Below are positions 41,918 to 50,464 of a stretch of DNA of 64,000 nt, piece by piece (the first letter of the stretch is position 1; each line of letters opens with the position of its first letter). The notes under the pieces were generated by a model. It searched no databases. It saw only the letters and a program-made list of their open reading frames with translations, and had not been told where the DNA came from. The DNA is from Pseudonocardia lacus. GTDB taxonomy: Bacteria > Actinomycetota > Actinomycetes > Mycobacteriales > Pseudonocardiaceae. Both the position numbers and the translations under genes were made by a program. The stretch spans positions 18,801 through 82,800 of the forward strand of contig NZ_JAHDTH010000005.1 in NCBI RefSeq assembly GCF_018531445.1, written 5' to 3'.

Positions 41918-42373
41918 ATGTCGACCGAACGCATGTCGAACCCGGCGGTCCTGGTCCCCGGGGCGCTGGAGGCACTGACGGCGCTCGACGCGGCCGCCGC
42001 CGGCGCCGGCGTGGACGGCAGGCTTCTGGCGCTGATCCACCTGCGGGCCAGCCAGATCAACGGCTGCGGCCCGTGCGTGGCCGGGGGTGTCCACCGGGCC
42101 CGCCAGCACGGCGCGACCGCGGACCAGGTGCACGCCGTCGCCGCGTGGCGGGAGACGCCCTGGTTCAGCGACGAGGAGCGCGCCGCGCTGGCCCTGACCG
42201 AGGCCGTGACCCGGCTGGCGGACCGGCCGGACCCGGTGCCGGACGAGCTGTGGGACGTGGCCGCCACGTACTTCGACCAGAAGGAGCTGGCCGCGCTGCT
42301 GCTCGGCATCGCGATCACCAACGCCGTCAACCGGCTCGACGCGCCGACCCGCCAGCAGGCGGGCCCGAGGTGA
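41918..42373 (+). CDS. Carboxymuconolactone-decarboxylase/AhpD-like protein
   Basis: 151 residues from ATG 41918 with AAGGAGG upstream. The AhpD core motif [19 protein letters not shown] holds the Cys-x-x-Cys plus His relay of alkylhydroperoxidase-D-like proteins. The upstream AlaLeu-rich helix and the C-terminal AVTRLADRP segment fit the CMD fold. It probably acts as a thiol peroxidase or disulphide reductant in the cytoplasm. It is the first of three co-directional genes divergent from the NB-ARC regulator. Confidence 0.85.
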   Translation: MSTERMSNPAVLVPGALEALTALDAAAAGAGVDGRLLALIHLRASQINGCGPCVAGGVHRARQHGATADQVHAVAAWRETPWFSDEERAALALTEAVTRLADRPDPVPDELWDVAATYFDQKELAALLLGIAITNAVNRLDAPTRQQAGPR

Positions 42374-42423
42374 CGGTCTCGACCCGGACCGGATCAATCG
42401 ATCAACGACGAGAGGACCCCGCC

Positions 42424-42882
42424 ATGTCGACCACGACGAAGACAACCGCCACGACCAGCGAGAAGCACGACGGCTTCACCGACGATGAGCGTGCTGCGAT
42501 GAAGGAGCGCGCGAAGGAGCTGAAGACCCGCACCCGGCGCGACACCGAGGCCAACCCCGAGAGCGACGTGCTCGCCAAGATCGCCGAGTTGTCGGACTCC
42601 GACCGCGTGATCGCCGAGCGACTGCACGCCATCATCAGGGCCCATGCGCCGAGCCTCACGCCGAAGCTGTGGTACGGGATGCCCGCCTACGCCAGCGACG
42701 GCAAGGTGGTCTGCTTCTTCCAGAGCGCGGCGAAGTTCAAGGCGCGGTACGCGACGCTCGGCTTCAGCGACGAGGCGAACCTCGACGAGGGCACCATGTG
42801 GCCGGCCGCGTTCGCGCTGACCGAGCTGACCCCCGACGTCGAGGCGCGCATCGGCGCGCTGGTCGAGCGGGCGGTGAGCTGA
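42424..42882 (+). CDS. DUF1801 / iron-chaperone-like protein
   Basis: 152 residues from ATG 42424 with GAGAGGA upstream. An N-terminal charged helix ([21 protein letters not shown]) is followed by the DUF1801 fold: [43 protein letters not shown]. Family members are loosely linked to frataxin-like or YdhG proteins; the biochemical role is uncertain. It overlaps nothing but ends one base before the following VOC gene start, indicating coupling. Confidence 0.75.
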   Translation: MSTTTKTTATTSEKHDGFTDDERAAMKERAKELKTRTRRDTEANPESDVLAKIAELSDSDRVIAERLHAIIRAHAPSLTPKLWYGMPAYASDGKVVCFFQSAAKFKARYATLGFSDEANLDEGTMWPAAFALTELTPDVEARIGALVERAVS

Positions 42883-42883
42883 G

Positions 42884-43522
42884 ATGTCGGCGACATCGGC
42901 CACCACCATCCGCTCCATCGTCCTCGAGGTCGCAGACACCGCCGCTGCCGAGGCCTTCTACGCCTCGCTCGGTCTCGCCGATCGGATCCACGTCCGCGCC
43001 ACGGACACGCCGACAAGCGGATTCCGGGGGTACGCGCTCTCGCTCGTCGTGTCCCAGCCGGGCAACGTGGACGCCGTCACCCGCGCCGCGCTCGACGGCG
43101 GCGCCACCGTCCTGAAGCCGGTCACGAAGAGCTTCTGGGGCTACGGCGGCGTGGTGCGAGCGCCGGACGGAGCGATCTGGAAGGTCGCGACCTCGGCCAA
43201 GAAGGACAGCGCCCCGGCAGCCATCGACTACGACGACCTCGTACTGCTGTTCGGAGCCGACAACGTCAAGACGACCAAGCAGTTCTACGTCGAACGCGGC
43301 CTGCCGGTCGCCAAGAGCTTCGGCAGCAAGTACGTGGAGTTCGCGACGGCGCCGCACAGCGTCAAGTTCGCCCTCTACTCGCGCCGCGCCGCGGCCAAGG
43401 ACGTCGGAGTCGACCCGGGCGGCAGCGGCTCGCACCGGATCGCCGTGGTCAGCGACGCCGGGTCCTTCACCGACCCCGACGGGTTCGCCTGGGAGTCCCC
43501 CACAGCGGACCGGATCGACTGA
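42884..43522 (+). CDS. VOC (glyoxalase/bleomycin-resistance) family protein
   Basis: 212 residues from ATG 42884, one base after the previous TGA. It carries two VOC-type beta-alpha-beta-beta-beta modules: TIRSIVLEVADTAAAEAFYASLGL and, near residue 120, DYDDLVLLFGADNVKTTKQFY. The expected metal His/Glu positions are largely replaced (IVLEV, WKVAT), so enzymatic metal chemistry is unclear; ligand binding is possible. It is the last gene of the AhpD-DUF1801-VOC set and is convergent with a TetR gene. Confidence 0.8.
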   Translation: MSATSATTIRSIVLEVADTAAAEAFYASLGLADRIHVRATDTPTSGFRGYALSLVVSQPGNVDAVTRAALDGGATVLKPVTKSFWGYGGVVRAPDGAIWKVATSAKKDSAPAAIDYDDLVLLFGADNVKTTKQFYVERGLPVAKSFGSKYVEFATAPHSVKFALYSRRAAAKDVGVDPGGSGSHRIAVVSDAGSFTDPDGFAWESPTADRID

Positions 43523-43567
43523 GAACGCCCGGTGCCCGTCGGGTGCGGCAGCGCGTGGAGCCGCGCC

Positions 43568-44149
43568 TCAACGCTGCCCGACCGCGAGCGGACCGAGCAC
43601 CGCGTCGACGACCTGGTCCACGTACTCCGCCGTCAGGGGGTCGCGCGTCACGAGGAGCCGGTAGTAGAGCGGGCCATAGAGCAGGTCCACGACCAGGTCG
43701 CGGTCGGCCGTCCCGGACAGGCGTCCGGCATGGGCCGCCCGGTCGAGCAGCTCGAGCACCGCGCGCCGGCGAGGGCCGAAGAGTGATCGCAGCGCGCTCT
43801 CGGCCACGTCGGGATCGGACTGCGCGGCAGCCAGGAGTCCACGAAAGACGGCTCCCAGCCGCGGATCGGTGAAGAAGCCGATGACGCCCGTCATCTGGGC
43901 GCGCACGTCCGCGACGGGGTCACCGGTGTCGCGCAGCCCCGTGGAGCTGCGGATCTCGTTCTCCAGCGCCTCCTGCAGGACGGCCGCCTTCGAGGACCAC
44001 CAGCGGTAGATCGTCTGCTTGCTCGACCCGGCCCGACGGGCGAACGCCTCGATGCTGGCCCGCTCATACCCGAGCTCCGCGGTGATCTCCAGGGCCGCGG
44101 CGAGGATCGCCTGCCGCGCCTTCTCGCTGCGCTGCGCTCCACCGGCCAC
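43568..44149 (-). CDS. TetR-family transcriptional regulator
   Basis: About 193 residues from GTG 44149, chosen because AAGGTGG lies 5 nt upstream; an in-frame GTG at 44158 is possible, and longer versions run through the operators. Helix-turn-helix: YERASIEAFARRAGSSKQTIYRWWSSK. The C-terminal TetR_C domain includes LLYGPLYYRLLVTRDPLTAEY, typical of the AefR-like branch. It is divergent from a VOC/DUF4386/NAD-binding operon; two matched operators lie between. Confidence 0.87.
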   Translation of the reverse strand: MAGGAQRSEKARQAILAAALEITAELGYERASIEAFARRAGSSKQTIYRWWSSKAAVLQEALENEIRSSTGLRDTGDPVADVRAQMTGVIGFFTDPRLGAVFRGLLAAAQSDPDVAESALRSLFGPRRRAVLELLDRAAHAGRLSGTADRDLVVDLLYGPLYYRLLVTRDPLTAEYVDQVVDAVLGPLAVGQR

Positions 44150-44170
44150 GTCGACCACCTTAAGGCATAC

Positions 44171-44184
44171 GAGACGGTCCGTAT
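44171..44184. promoter_or_regulatory. TetR operator A (GAGACGGTCCGTAT)
   Basis: Core ACGG-T-CCGT palindrome. Its reverse complement recurs at 44216-44229 with the same flanks and one central difference, so the two are one site in opposite orientations. It is close to the TetR start. Confidence 0.7.
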
Positions 44185-44212
44185 TGACACCTCCCCGAGC
44201 CTCGTCCATCAT
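44184..44212 (+). promoter_or_regulatory. Putative promoter TTGACA-N17-CATCAT
   Basis: A perfect -35 (TTGACA, 44184-44189) and a 4/6 -10 (CATCAT, 44207-44212) at 17-bp spacing, pointing to the VOC operon. Operator A touches the -35 and operator B begins 3 bp after the -10. Confidence 0.5.
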
Positions 44213-44215
44213 TCG

Positions 44216-44229
44216 ATACGGTCCGTCTC
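44216..44229. promoter_or_regulatory. TetR operator B (ATACGGTCCGTCTC)
   Basis: The inverted copy of operator A, centred 45 bp away, at the expected transcription start of the VOC operon. Paired sites around the promoter fit tight repression by the divergent TetR. Confidence 0.7.
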
Positions 44230-44258
44230 GTCCATGAACTGACGCTTTGGGAGATCCC

Positions 44259-44648
44259 GTGCGCATCGAGCTCAACCACACGATCGTCCACACCCGCGAC
44301 AAGCAGGCGTCCGCCTCGTTCCTCGCCGGCATCCTCGATCGCGACGTCGCTCCGCAGTGGGGCCCGTTCCTGCCGCTGCCGCTCGACAACGACGTCGTCC
44401 TGGAGTTCCTCGAGGTCGACTGGGACCCGGCTCCCCAGCACTACGCGTTCCTCGTCAGCGACGAGGTCTTCGACGCCGCCTTCGCCCGGATCCGGGAGTC
44501 CGGCGCGACGTACTGGGCCGACCCGTTCCACCACCGGCCGGGGCAGATCAACCACGACCACGGCGGCCGCGGTGTCTACTTCGATGATCCCGACGGGCAC
44601 AGCCTGGAGCTGATGACCGCCCCCTACGGCACGCCGCCGGTTCGATGA
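44259..44648 (+). CDS. VOC-family protein (glyoxalase-like)
   Basis: 129 residues from GTG 44259 with GGGAG about 5 nt upstream. The metal-ligand pattern is complete: His in ELNHTIVHTRDKQAS at the N-terminus, His in APQHYAFLVSDEVF, and Glu in DPDGHSLELMT. A WADPFHHRPGQINHDHGGRGVYF loop is typical of an actinobacterial VOC group of unknown substrate. First gene of a three-gene operon under the divergent TetR; the next gene begins inside its stop (ATGA). Confidence 0.85.
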   Translation: MRIELNHTIVHTRDKQASASFLAGILDRDVAPQWGPFLPLPLDNDVVLEFLEVDWDPAPQHYAFLVSDEVFDAAFARIRESGATYWADPFHHRPGQINHDHGGRGVYFDDPDGHSLELMTAPYGTPPVR

Positions 44649-45349
44649 GCCGCGCCGGCCTCGACCCGCGGCCTGCGCTGCGCCACGAACCCGGCGCGCT
44701 GCAGGGCGCGGGGCAGCTGCCGTGGCTCGCGGCCGCTTCGCTCGTGCTGCTGCTCGCCGGTGTCGCCGTCGGCGCCGCGCTGGGTGGGGTCTTCCCGTCA
44801 CCGTTCGGCGACCCCGACCAGATCCAGGCCTTCTTCGCCGACCACCCCACCTCGGTGCAGCTGACGGCGGTGTTCGGCGTCTTGTCCGCGCTGCCCGTGC
44901 TGGCCTACACCGCCGCCGCAGTGACGCGCACCGGGCGACACCCGCAAGCCGGGGCCGCCCCGGCGGTCGCGCTGGGCGCGGGAGCGATCTGCACGACGAT
45001 GATGGTTGCGTCGGCACTGCTGCAGTGGACGCTGACCCGCGACGACGTGCGCGCGGATTCGGCACTGGTGCGGGCGCTGCACGACCTGTCGTTCCTCACC
45101 GGTGGCGTCGGAGCGGTCGTGTTCCTCGGCGTGCTCGTCGCCGCGGTCGCGGTCGCCGCGTCGCGAGCCGGGCTGGTCTCGCGTCCGGTGGCCCTGACCG
45201 GGGTGGGCATCGGCGTGGTGGGGATGCTGTCGATCGTGTCGCTGCTGTGGTCGGCTGCGGCGATCCTGCTGCCCATGGGCCGCTTCCCCGGCCTGATCTG
45301 GATGATCCTCGCCGGTGTGCTGCTTTCCCGTGAGCGGGCCGCACGATGA
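44645..45349 (+). CDS. Integral membrane protein (DUF4386-like)
   Basis: 234 residues; ATG 44645 overlaps the VOC stop (ATGA). About six predicted helices, e.g. PWLAAASLVLLLAGVAVGAAL, LTAVFGVLSALPVLAYTAAAV, FLTGGVGAVVFLGVLVAAVAV and FPGLIWMILAGVLLS. The layout resembles DUF4386 proteins. No catalytic motif is visible. It is coupled on both sides, so it works with the VOC and NAD(P)-binding proteins. Confidence 0.7.
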   Translation: MSRAGLDPRPALRHEPGALQGAGQLPWLAAASLVLLLAGVAVGAALGGVFPSPFGDPDQIQAFFADHPTSVQLTAVFGVLSALPVLAYTAAAVTRTGRHPQAGAAPAVALGAGAICTTMMVASALLQWTLTRDDVRADSALVRALHDLSFLTGGVGAVVFLGVLVAAVAVAASRAGLVSRPVALTGVGIGVVGMLSIVSLLWSAAAILLPMGRFPGLIWMILAGVLLSRERAAR

Positions 45350-45978
45350 GGCTCGCGGTGTTCGGTGCGGCCGGCCGGACCGGTCACGAGGTCGTCCGCC
45401 TCGCCGTCGAGGCCGGTCACGAGGTCACCGCGGTCGCCCGCTCCCGGACGACGGCCGGCTCGTGGCCGGCGGCGGTCACCACCGTTGAGGCGGACGTGCA
45501 CGACCTCGCCGCGGTGAAGGGCGCGATCGCCGGTGCGGACGCCGTGGTGTCGGCACTCGGGGGGAAGCCTCGCCAACCCACCACGGTCTACAGCGCGGGC
45601 GCAGCGCACATGGCCGAGGCGCTGCGTGCGACCGGCCGCACCCGGATGATCTGTCTGTCGGCCGGCGCGCTCGACCTGGGTCCGCACGTCCCCTTCGGGC
45701 AGCGCGTCGTGACTCGTGCGATCGTGGCCGCGTTCTTCCGGCACGGGTACGCCGACATGGCGCGGATGGAGGCCGACCTGGAAGCGACCCGCGATCTGGA
45801 CTGGACGGTCGTGCGCGTGCCAGGGCTGACCGACAAGCCCGCGACCGGGCGATTCCGGGCGGCCGAGCCGCCGCTGCAGCGGCCCTCGACCATTGCTCGC
45901 GCCGACCTGGCCGCCTACCTGCTCTCGATCGTCGAGGACCCAGCCACCCACCGCCGGGTCCTGGAGGTCAGCTACTGA
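45346..45978 (+). CDS. NAD(P)H-binding atypical SDR (NmrA/BVR-B-like)
   Basis: 210 residues; ATG 45346 overlaps the previous stop (ATGA). The Rossmann start MRLAVFGAAGRTGHEVVRLAVEAGHEVTAVARS has GxxGxxG and a basic residue after strand 2 (ARS), suggesting NADP(H). It continues with VVSALGGKP and MICLSAGAL, as in atypical SDRs that act as reductases or redox sensors. The usual YxxxK is not obvious. Last gene of the TetR-controlled operon. Confidence 0.85.
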   Translation: MRLAVFGAAGRTGHEVVRLAVEAGHEVTAVARSRTTAGSWPAAVTTVEADVHDLAAVKGAIAGADAVVSALGGKPRQPTTVYSAGAAHMAEALRATGRTRMICLSAGALDLGPHVPFGQRVVTRAIVAAFFRHGYADMARMEADLEATRDLDWTVVRVPGLTDKPATGRFRAAEPPLQRPSTIARADLAAYLLSIVEDPATHRRVLEVSY

Positions 45979-46017
45979 GCGCGGTCGAGGCCCGGATTGG
46001 ATCAAGCGGGGCCGCGG

Positions 46018-47283
46018 TCACCAACTGGACCGCCGGGGCCGCTCAGGCGACGGAACCCCCGTCACGGTGGTCGCGCCTCCGCTGCTGATCCGCGGCCTGG
46101 GCGATCCGCCGTACCAGTCCAGGCACACGACGGTGGCGTCGTCGCGCAGGTTCCCGCCGGTGGCCCGCAGGACCTCGGCGCCGAGGGAGTGCACGACCTG
46201 GCGGGGGTGCATCCCGTCGGTGCGGGCGAGCGCTGCGGGGAGGTCGGTCAGCTCGGCCTCGCGCTCCACCATCCCGTCGGTGACGAACACGATCCGGTCG
46301 CCCGGTTCCAGCGGGAACCGCTGCAACCGGAACGTCCTGCCCGCCTGGAGCCCGAACGGGAGGTCGATCTCCAGCGCGATCTCCTCGGCGTGACCCCGGC
46401 GCAGCAGCAGCGGGAACGGGTGCCCGGCGTTGACGATCGTCGCGGCGCCGCTGTCCAGGTCGATGTGCATCACCTGCCCGGTCACGAACTGGCCGACCGG
46501 GGAGTTCGCGACCAGGGCGTCGTTGGCGTTGCTCAGCTGCTCGCCCAGGTCGGCACCGCGGCGTCGTTCGTTGCGCAGGCTGCCGACGAGCACCGTGGCC
46601 AGCAGTGACGCGGCCACGTCGTGGCCGACGGCGTCGGTGATCGACACCTGCAGGGAGCGCTGGTCGAGGGAGTAGTCGAAGGTGTCCCCGCCCACCGAGC
46701 TGGCCGGTTCCAACCAGCCGGCGATGGTGAACTGGCCCGCCTCGCAGGTGAACGCGGCCGGCAGCAGCCGGCGCTGGATCTCCGCGGCCAGGGTGAACGG
46801 GGTGGAGCGCTGACCCCATTCGAACAGGTCGGTGTGCCGGCGGTTCGCCACCACGATGTAGGCCAGCGCGTGGCCCTCCGCGGCGATGTCGGCGACGAGT
46901 CCCTCGTCGGGGTGGTACGGCAGGTCGAGCTCGATCAGCCCGATGGCGTCGCCCCGGTCGGTGACCGGCACGGTCAGTTGCGCCCCGTCGCCGACGTCGC
47001 GCAGGTCCACGCGCTGGGTGTGCAGCACCCGTTCGTAGACGGTGCCCGGCAGTTGCACCTGCTCGGCCCCCGGGAACCGCGTTCCGGAGGCACTCTCCGT
47101 CGCGCGGCCCATCCGGAAGACCGCGCGCCCGCTGAAGTCGGCGATCAGGAAGCTGACCTTCCGCGCTCCGAACACGGTGGCGAGCTCGTCGGCGACCACT
47201 TCCACCGCCTGCACCGGCGATGCCGATTCCACCTTCTCCAGCAACGCCCGCAGATCGGATCCGGAGGTGCGGCGGTCGGACAC
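46018..47283 (-). CDS. GAF-SpoIIE (PP2C-type) serine phosphatase
   Basis: 421 residues from GTG 47283. An N-terminal GAF-like sensor (about 15-150) precedes a SpoIIE/PPM phosphatase domain (about 165-395). The Mn2+-site motifs are all visible: SSVGGDTFDY, ITDAVGHDVAASLL, VFVTDGMVERE and DDATVVCL. Such proteins dephosphorylate anti-sigma-factor antagonists (RsbV-like) in response to a GAF ligand or redox cue. No anti-sigma partner is nearby. It is convergent with the NAD(P)-binding gene (39-bp gap). Confidence 0.87.
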   Translation of the reverse strand: MSDRRTSGSDLRALLEKVESASPVQAVEVVADELATVFGARKVSFLIADFSGRAVFRMGRATESASGTRFPGAEQVQLPGTVYERVLHTQRVDLRDVGDGAQLTVPVTDRGDAIGLIELDLPYHPDEGLVADIAAEGHALAYIVVANRRHTDLFEWGQRSTPFTLAAEIQRRLLPAAFTCEAGQFTIAGWLEPASSVGGDTFDYSLDQRSLQVSITDAVGHDVAASLLATVLVGSLRNERRRGADLGEQLSNANDALVANSPVGQFVTGQVMHIDLDSGAATIVNAGHPFPLLLRRGHAEEIALEIDLPFGLQAGRTFRLQRFPLEPGDRIVFVTDGMVEREAELTDLPAALARTDGMHPRQVVHSLGAEVLRATGGNLRDDATVVCLDWYGGSPRPRISSGGATTVTGVPSPERPRRSSW

Positions 47284-47416
47284 CCGTGAACCCTAGTCGC
47301 GAGGGCCTCGGTCATGGTGTCGTGGAGGGGGCGCGGCTGACCGCGAGCAGCAGCAGCAGTGGCACTGGCGCCGGTGCGATCGGGAGTGCCGTGGTCGGGC
47401 CGCCGATCCGGACGTC

Positions 47417-47422
47417 TACCGT
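47417..47422 (+). promoter_or_regulatory. Putative -10 box (TACCGT) for a leaderless mini-ORF
   Basis: TACCGT lies 7 nt before the ATG at 47430, in the TANNNT leaderless arrangement. Confidence 0.35.
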
Positions 47423-47429
47423 CGCCGCC

Positions 47430-47456
47430 ATGGATGCGGCGAGGACCACCGGGTGA
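47430..47456 (+). CDS. Eight-codon leader ORF overlapping the methyltransferase start
   Basis: ATG 47430 reads MDAARTTG and stops at TGA 47454-47456; the GTG start of the next gene (47453) lies across this stop (GTGA). A leaderless promoter box precedes it and no ribosome-binding site precedes 47453. It may serve only to couple translation. No homology can be judged at this length. Confidence 0.3.
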   Translation: MDAARTTG

Positions 47457-48196
47457 GCGCGCGCTTCCAGGAGCTGGACTGGCGGGCGACGCCGCTGGGT
47501 GAGCTGGTGCTGCGCCGCCGCTGGGACCCGCTCGTCGAGCGGGAGGTCCACGAGATCAAGCTGAACGACGAGTTCCTGATGTCGAGCCTGTTCACCGCGG
47601 CCGAGGTGGAACTGGCCGCGTTGGCCCTCGCCCAGCTGGCCGGCGACGGTCTGGACGTGGTCGTCGGTGGCCTGGGTCTGGGCTACACCGCGTTGACCGT
47701 CCTGGAGAGCCCGGACGTGGGTTCGCTCACGGTGGTGGAGGCGCTGGGCGAAGTGATCGAGTGGCACGCCGGCGGCCTCATCCCCGCCGGCCGGGAGCTG
47801 ACCGCGGATCCACGGTGCGCACTGCTGCACGGAGACTTCTTCGCGATGCTGCGCTCGGGGTTCGGGCTCGATCCCGCCGATCCCGGCCGGCGCTTCGACG
47901 CCGTGCTCGTCGACATCGACCACTCGCCGCGCCACCTGCTCCACCCCGGGCACGCCGACTTCTACGAACCATCCGGGCTCCGGCGCGTCGCCGACCGCCT
48001 GCGGCCGGACGGGGTATTCGCGCTCTGGTCGAACGACCCGCCCGACGACGCGTTCCTCGGTGTGCTGGCGGAGGTGTTCACGCAGGTGCGGGCGGACGTG
48101 GTGAGCTTCGACAACCCGCTGCAGGAACGTGCCGCCACGAACACGATCTACCTGGCGCGGGCGATCGCCACGCCACAGCCAGGCGTGGGGCGTTGA
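47453..48196 (+). CDS. Spermidine-synthase-like class I methyltransferase-fold protein
   Basis: 247 residues from GTG 47453. Rossmann-type glycine motif VVVGGLGLGYTAL (about 70-82), acidic strand-2 end LTVVEALGEVIEWH, LLHGDFFAML, and FDAVLVDIDHSPRHLL, as in spermidine-synthase/SpeE-like proteins. The polyamine-site residues of true SpeE are not convincing (DIDHSP in place of the DxxDP gate), so it may methylate an unknown substrate or be a structural homologue. It may be translated by coupling to the 8-codon leader. Confidence 0.8.
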   Translation: MSARFQELDWRATPLGELVLRRRWDPLVEREVHEIKLNDEFLMSSLFTAAEVELAALALAQLAGDGLDVVVGGLGLGYTALTVLESPDVGSLTVVEALGEVIEWHAGGLIPAGRELTADPRCALLHGDFFAMLRSGFGLDPADPGRRFDAVLVDIDHSPRHLLHPGHADFYEPSGLRRVADRLRPDGVFALWSNDPPDDAFLGVLAEVFTQVRADVVSFDNPLQERAATNTIYLARAIATPQPGVGR

Positions 48197-48506
48197 GTGG
48201 TGTACGAGGTCCTCGCTGGTAGACGGCGTGGCGCCGGGACATGAGCGTCGTCCGCCAGGGGCTTCGCCCATGCCCGCCGGCGCCCCGGGTCACCCGCGAT
48301 GCCACGCCTCAACGGGTTGGAAGGCCCACTGGCTGCCCGGTCTCGGCACGCTGGCCGGCATGACCGACCAGGACGTTTCCGACCGGTCGGAGTACCGCTC
48401 CCCGTGTGTCGAACGGCATGGGTCGGGGCGCGCCGAGCTGGGCTAATGGGCCGGTCGGACCGTGCTCGCGGGCCGGCCGGGGAAAGCTCCTTCGAGGGAG
48501 ACGCAC
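48197..48506. other. Intergenic region without a convincing gene
   Basis: About 310 bp. No hairpin, repeat or coding signal beyond the GAGGGAG site that serves the ATG at 48507. Confidence 0.4.
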
Positions 48507-49136
48507 ATGCCCACCACCGCCACCCGCCGCCGCAGTTGTCTGGTACTGCTCGGCGCCTCGCTCGCCGTCGCCGGCTCGGTCGCTCTCGGGTCGCCGGCCT
48601 TCGCCGACCCGCCGCCGGTGGACGCCGAGCCGATTCCCTACGAGTTCGCCGACTGCTTCGGACAGGGTTATCGGTTGCCGGTCTACCTCGACGGCGACCT
48701 GCGCGTACCGGGGTTCCCGCCGAGCGTGATCTTCGCGGAGCCCGGGCCGGGCTTGACCTACGGCACCACCGGCGACGACGTGATCGTCGGCACGTACGAG
48801 GACGACGTCATCTTCGGCCTGGGCGGCGACGACCGGATCTGTGCTCTCGACGGCGCCGACGACGTCTACGGGGAGGAGGGCGTCGACGACGTCGACGGTG
48901 GGAAGGGCGGCGACCTCATCAAGGGTGGCGCCGACGAGGACCACCTCTACGGGCGCCTCGGCCAGGACGAGATCTGGGGCGACGACACGAACGGGCCGTC
49001 CGGCAACGACTACGTCGAAGGCGGTCCGAACGAGGACTACATCCTCTGCGTCGGTGGCATCGACTTCGCCGATGGTGGTGCGGGGGTCGACGGTCCGAAC
49101 TCCGGGCACGGCTGCGAGACCTACAACAACCGGTAG
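48507..49136 (+). CDS. Secreted RTX-like calcium-binding repeat protein
   Basis: 209 residues from ATG 48507 with GAGGGAG upstream. A Sec signal peptide (RRRSCLVLLGASLAVAGSVALGSPAFA) is cleaved after AFA. The mature part holds about five degenerate glycine/aspartate nonapeptides (GTTGDDVIVG, GLGGDDRICAL, GADDVYGEEG, GGKGGDLIKGG, GRLGQDEIWG) that form a Ca2+-binding beta-roll in RTX proteins, plus scattered cysteines (DCFGQG, ILCVGG, GCETYNN). RTX proteins normally use type I secretion with a C-terminal signal; this Sec route is typical of small actinobacterial versions. The function is unknown. Confidence 0.8.
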   Translation: MPTTATRRRSCLVLLGASLAVAGSVALGSPAFADPPPVDAEPIPYEFADCFGQGYRLPVYLDGDLRVPGFPPSVIFAEPGPGLTYGTTGDDVIVGTYEDDVIFGLGGDDRICALDGADDVYGEEGVDDVDGGKGGDLIKGGADEDHLYGRLGQDEIWGDDTNGPSGNDYVEGGPNEDYILCVGGIDFADGGAGVDGPNSGHGCETYNNR

Positions 49137-49554
49137 CCGACCCGTGGGTGCCCGGTCGCGCGGCAGGTCGGCTGGTCGGAGGGAGTTCACCCTCCGGCTC
49201 CCACAGATCCCGGTCAGTAGGCGGTCGTGACCCACCGCCAGTGCCGGAACCGCCGTGGATACCCGGAGGTGACCTCGGCGAGCTCGGAGGCACGGTTCGC
49301 CCGAGAGCTGTAGGCCTCGTCGGCCAGCACCCGATCCGGGCCGGTGGCAGCGCGAATCAGGAGGTGTCGGGCCCAGGGGCTCACCGCCGGACCACCTCCT
49401 GGGTCTGTCGACGCCGTCGCCTCCGGAGGACGATGTGACCGAGTCGGCAGGGGGCAGCTGAAGGCCCGGCACCGGGCGCTGTGGGCGTCCGGCCGCGCTC
49501 GCGGCCGGTCTGCGAGCAGTCGCCGCCGGCCGCGCGGCCGGGGAGGAGTCGGCG
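49137..49554. other. Gap with no recognisable gene
   Basis: About 418 bp between the RTX-like gene and a TPR-like frame. The sequence just before 49555 continues the same helical reading back to a stop at 49459, so it probably contains the decayed upstream part of that gene. Confidence 0.35.
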
Positions 49555-50445
49555 TTGGCGGCCGGACTGGACGGTCTGAAGAACGCCTACGCCTACCTCG
49601 GCGAGCTCGGACCGCTGGGGGCGGTGCTCGACGAACTGGTGCCGCTCCTGCGCCGGCTCCAGAACCCGGAACTCCTGCAGTGGGCGGTGTTCGAGTCCGC
49701 GTTCGCCGCGATCGGCGCGGCCGAGTGGGAGGCCGCCGAGGCTCGGATCGGCGAGGCGATCACCATCAGCGCACGCAACGGGTACTACCTGCACGAGGGG
49801 TGGTTCGCCACGCACCTCGCCTGGGTGGCTCGGTTGCAGGGCCACCACGGAGCGGCCCTTGACCACGCCCGCCGGGCCATGGGCCTGGCCGAGGGCACCG
49901 ATCATCGCTGGTTCGCCACCACCGCGGACGTCCAGCTGGCCTGCACATTGCGGGAGTTGGGCGACACCGAGCAGGCAGTTGCGCTGCTGACGTCCGCCCG
50001 GGAGCGGGCCGAGCGGGAAGGCGCCGAGGGGCACCTGCTCCGCTGCCTCGGTCCGCTCGCCGAGGCGACGGGGTGCCCGGACGTGCTCGCCGACGCCGAC
50101 GCGTTGCTCGGTCAGATCAGGGCCCCCGCCGGCTCGGCCTGGCTGCTGGGGAGCGATTCCTACGTGACGATCGCGCACGCGTGGACGAATCACGGCGAGC
50201 CGACCCGGGCCCGGGAAGTCATCTCCCCCCTGCTTCACGCAGCAGAGCGACAGGGCTGGATCCCGGCACTCGCCGCCGGCAAGCTCGTCGACGGCCGGGC
50301 CGCGGCGGCTCTCGGCGACCTCACTGCCGCCCGCTCGGCGCTGCGGGACGCGGTCGACCTGGCACACCGCCATCGAATGCCCCGCATCGAGCACGACGCG
50401 ACCGCGGCGCTCGGCACCGTCACCACAGCCGTGGTCCCTCCCTGA
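49555..50445 (+). pseudogene. C-terminal TPR/helical part of a regulator, 5'-truncated
   Basis: A 296-residue open frame with no good start or ribosome-binding site (the first start codon is TTG 49555). It is entirely alpha-helical with TPR-like periodicity: GEAITISARNGYYLHEGWFATHLAWVA, LACTLRELGDTEQAVALL, GDLTAARSALRDAVDLA. This looks like the C-terminus of a large LuxR/AfsR-type ATPase regulator whose DNA-binding and ATPase parts are missing upstream. An intact stand-alone TPR protein is possible but the absent start argues against it. Confidence 0.5.
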
Positions 50446-50464
50446 CCGCAGGGCGTCGGCGACG

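Noticed and set aside
41756..42445. N-terminal extension of the NB-ARC frame to 42445
   Set aside because: It would overlap the AhpD-like gene antisense, has no helix-turn-helix before the XRE segment and no ribosome-binding site; GTG 41755 is the better start.
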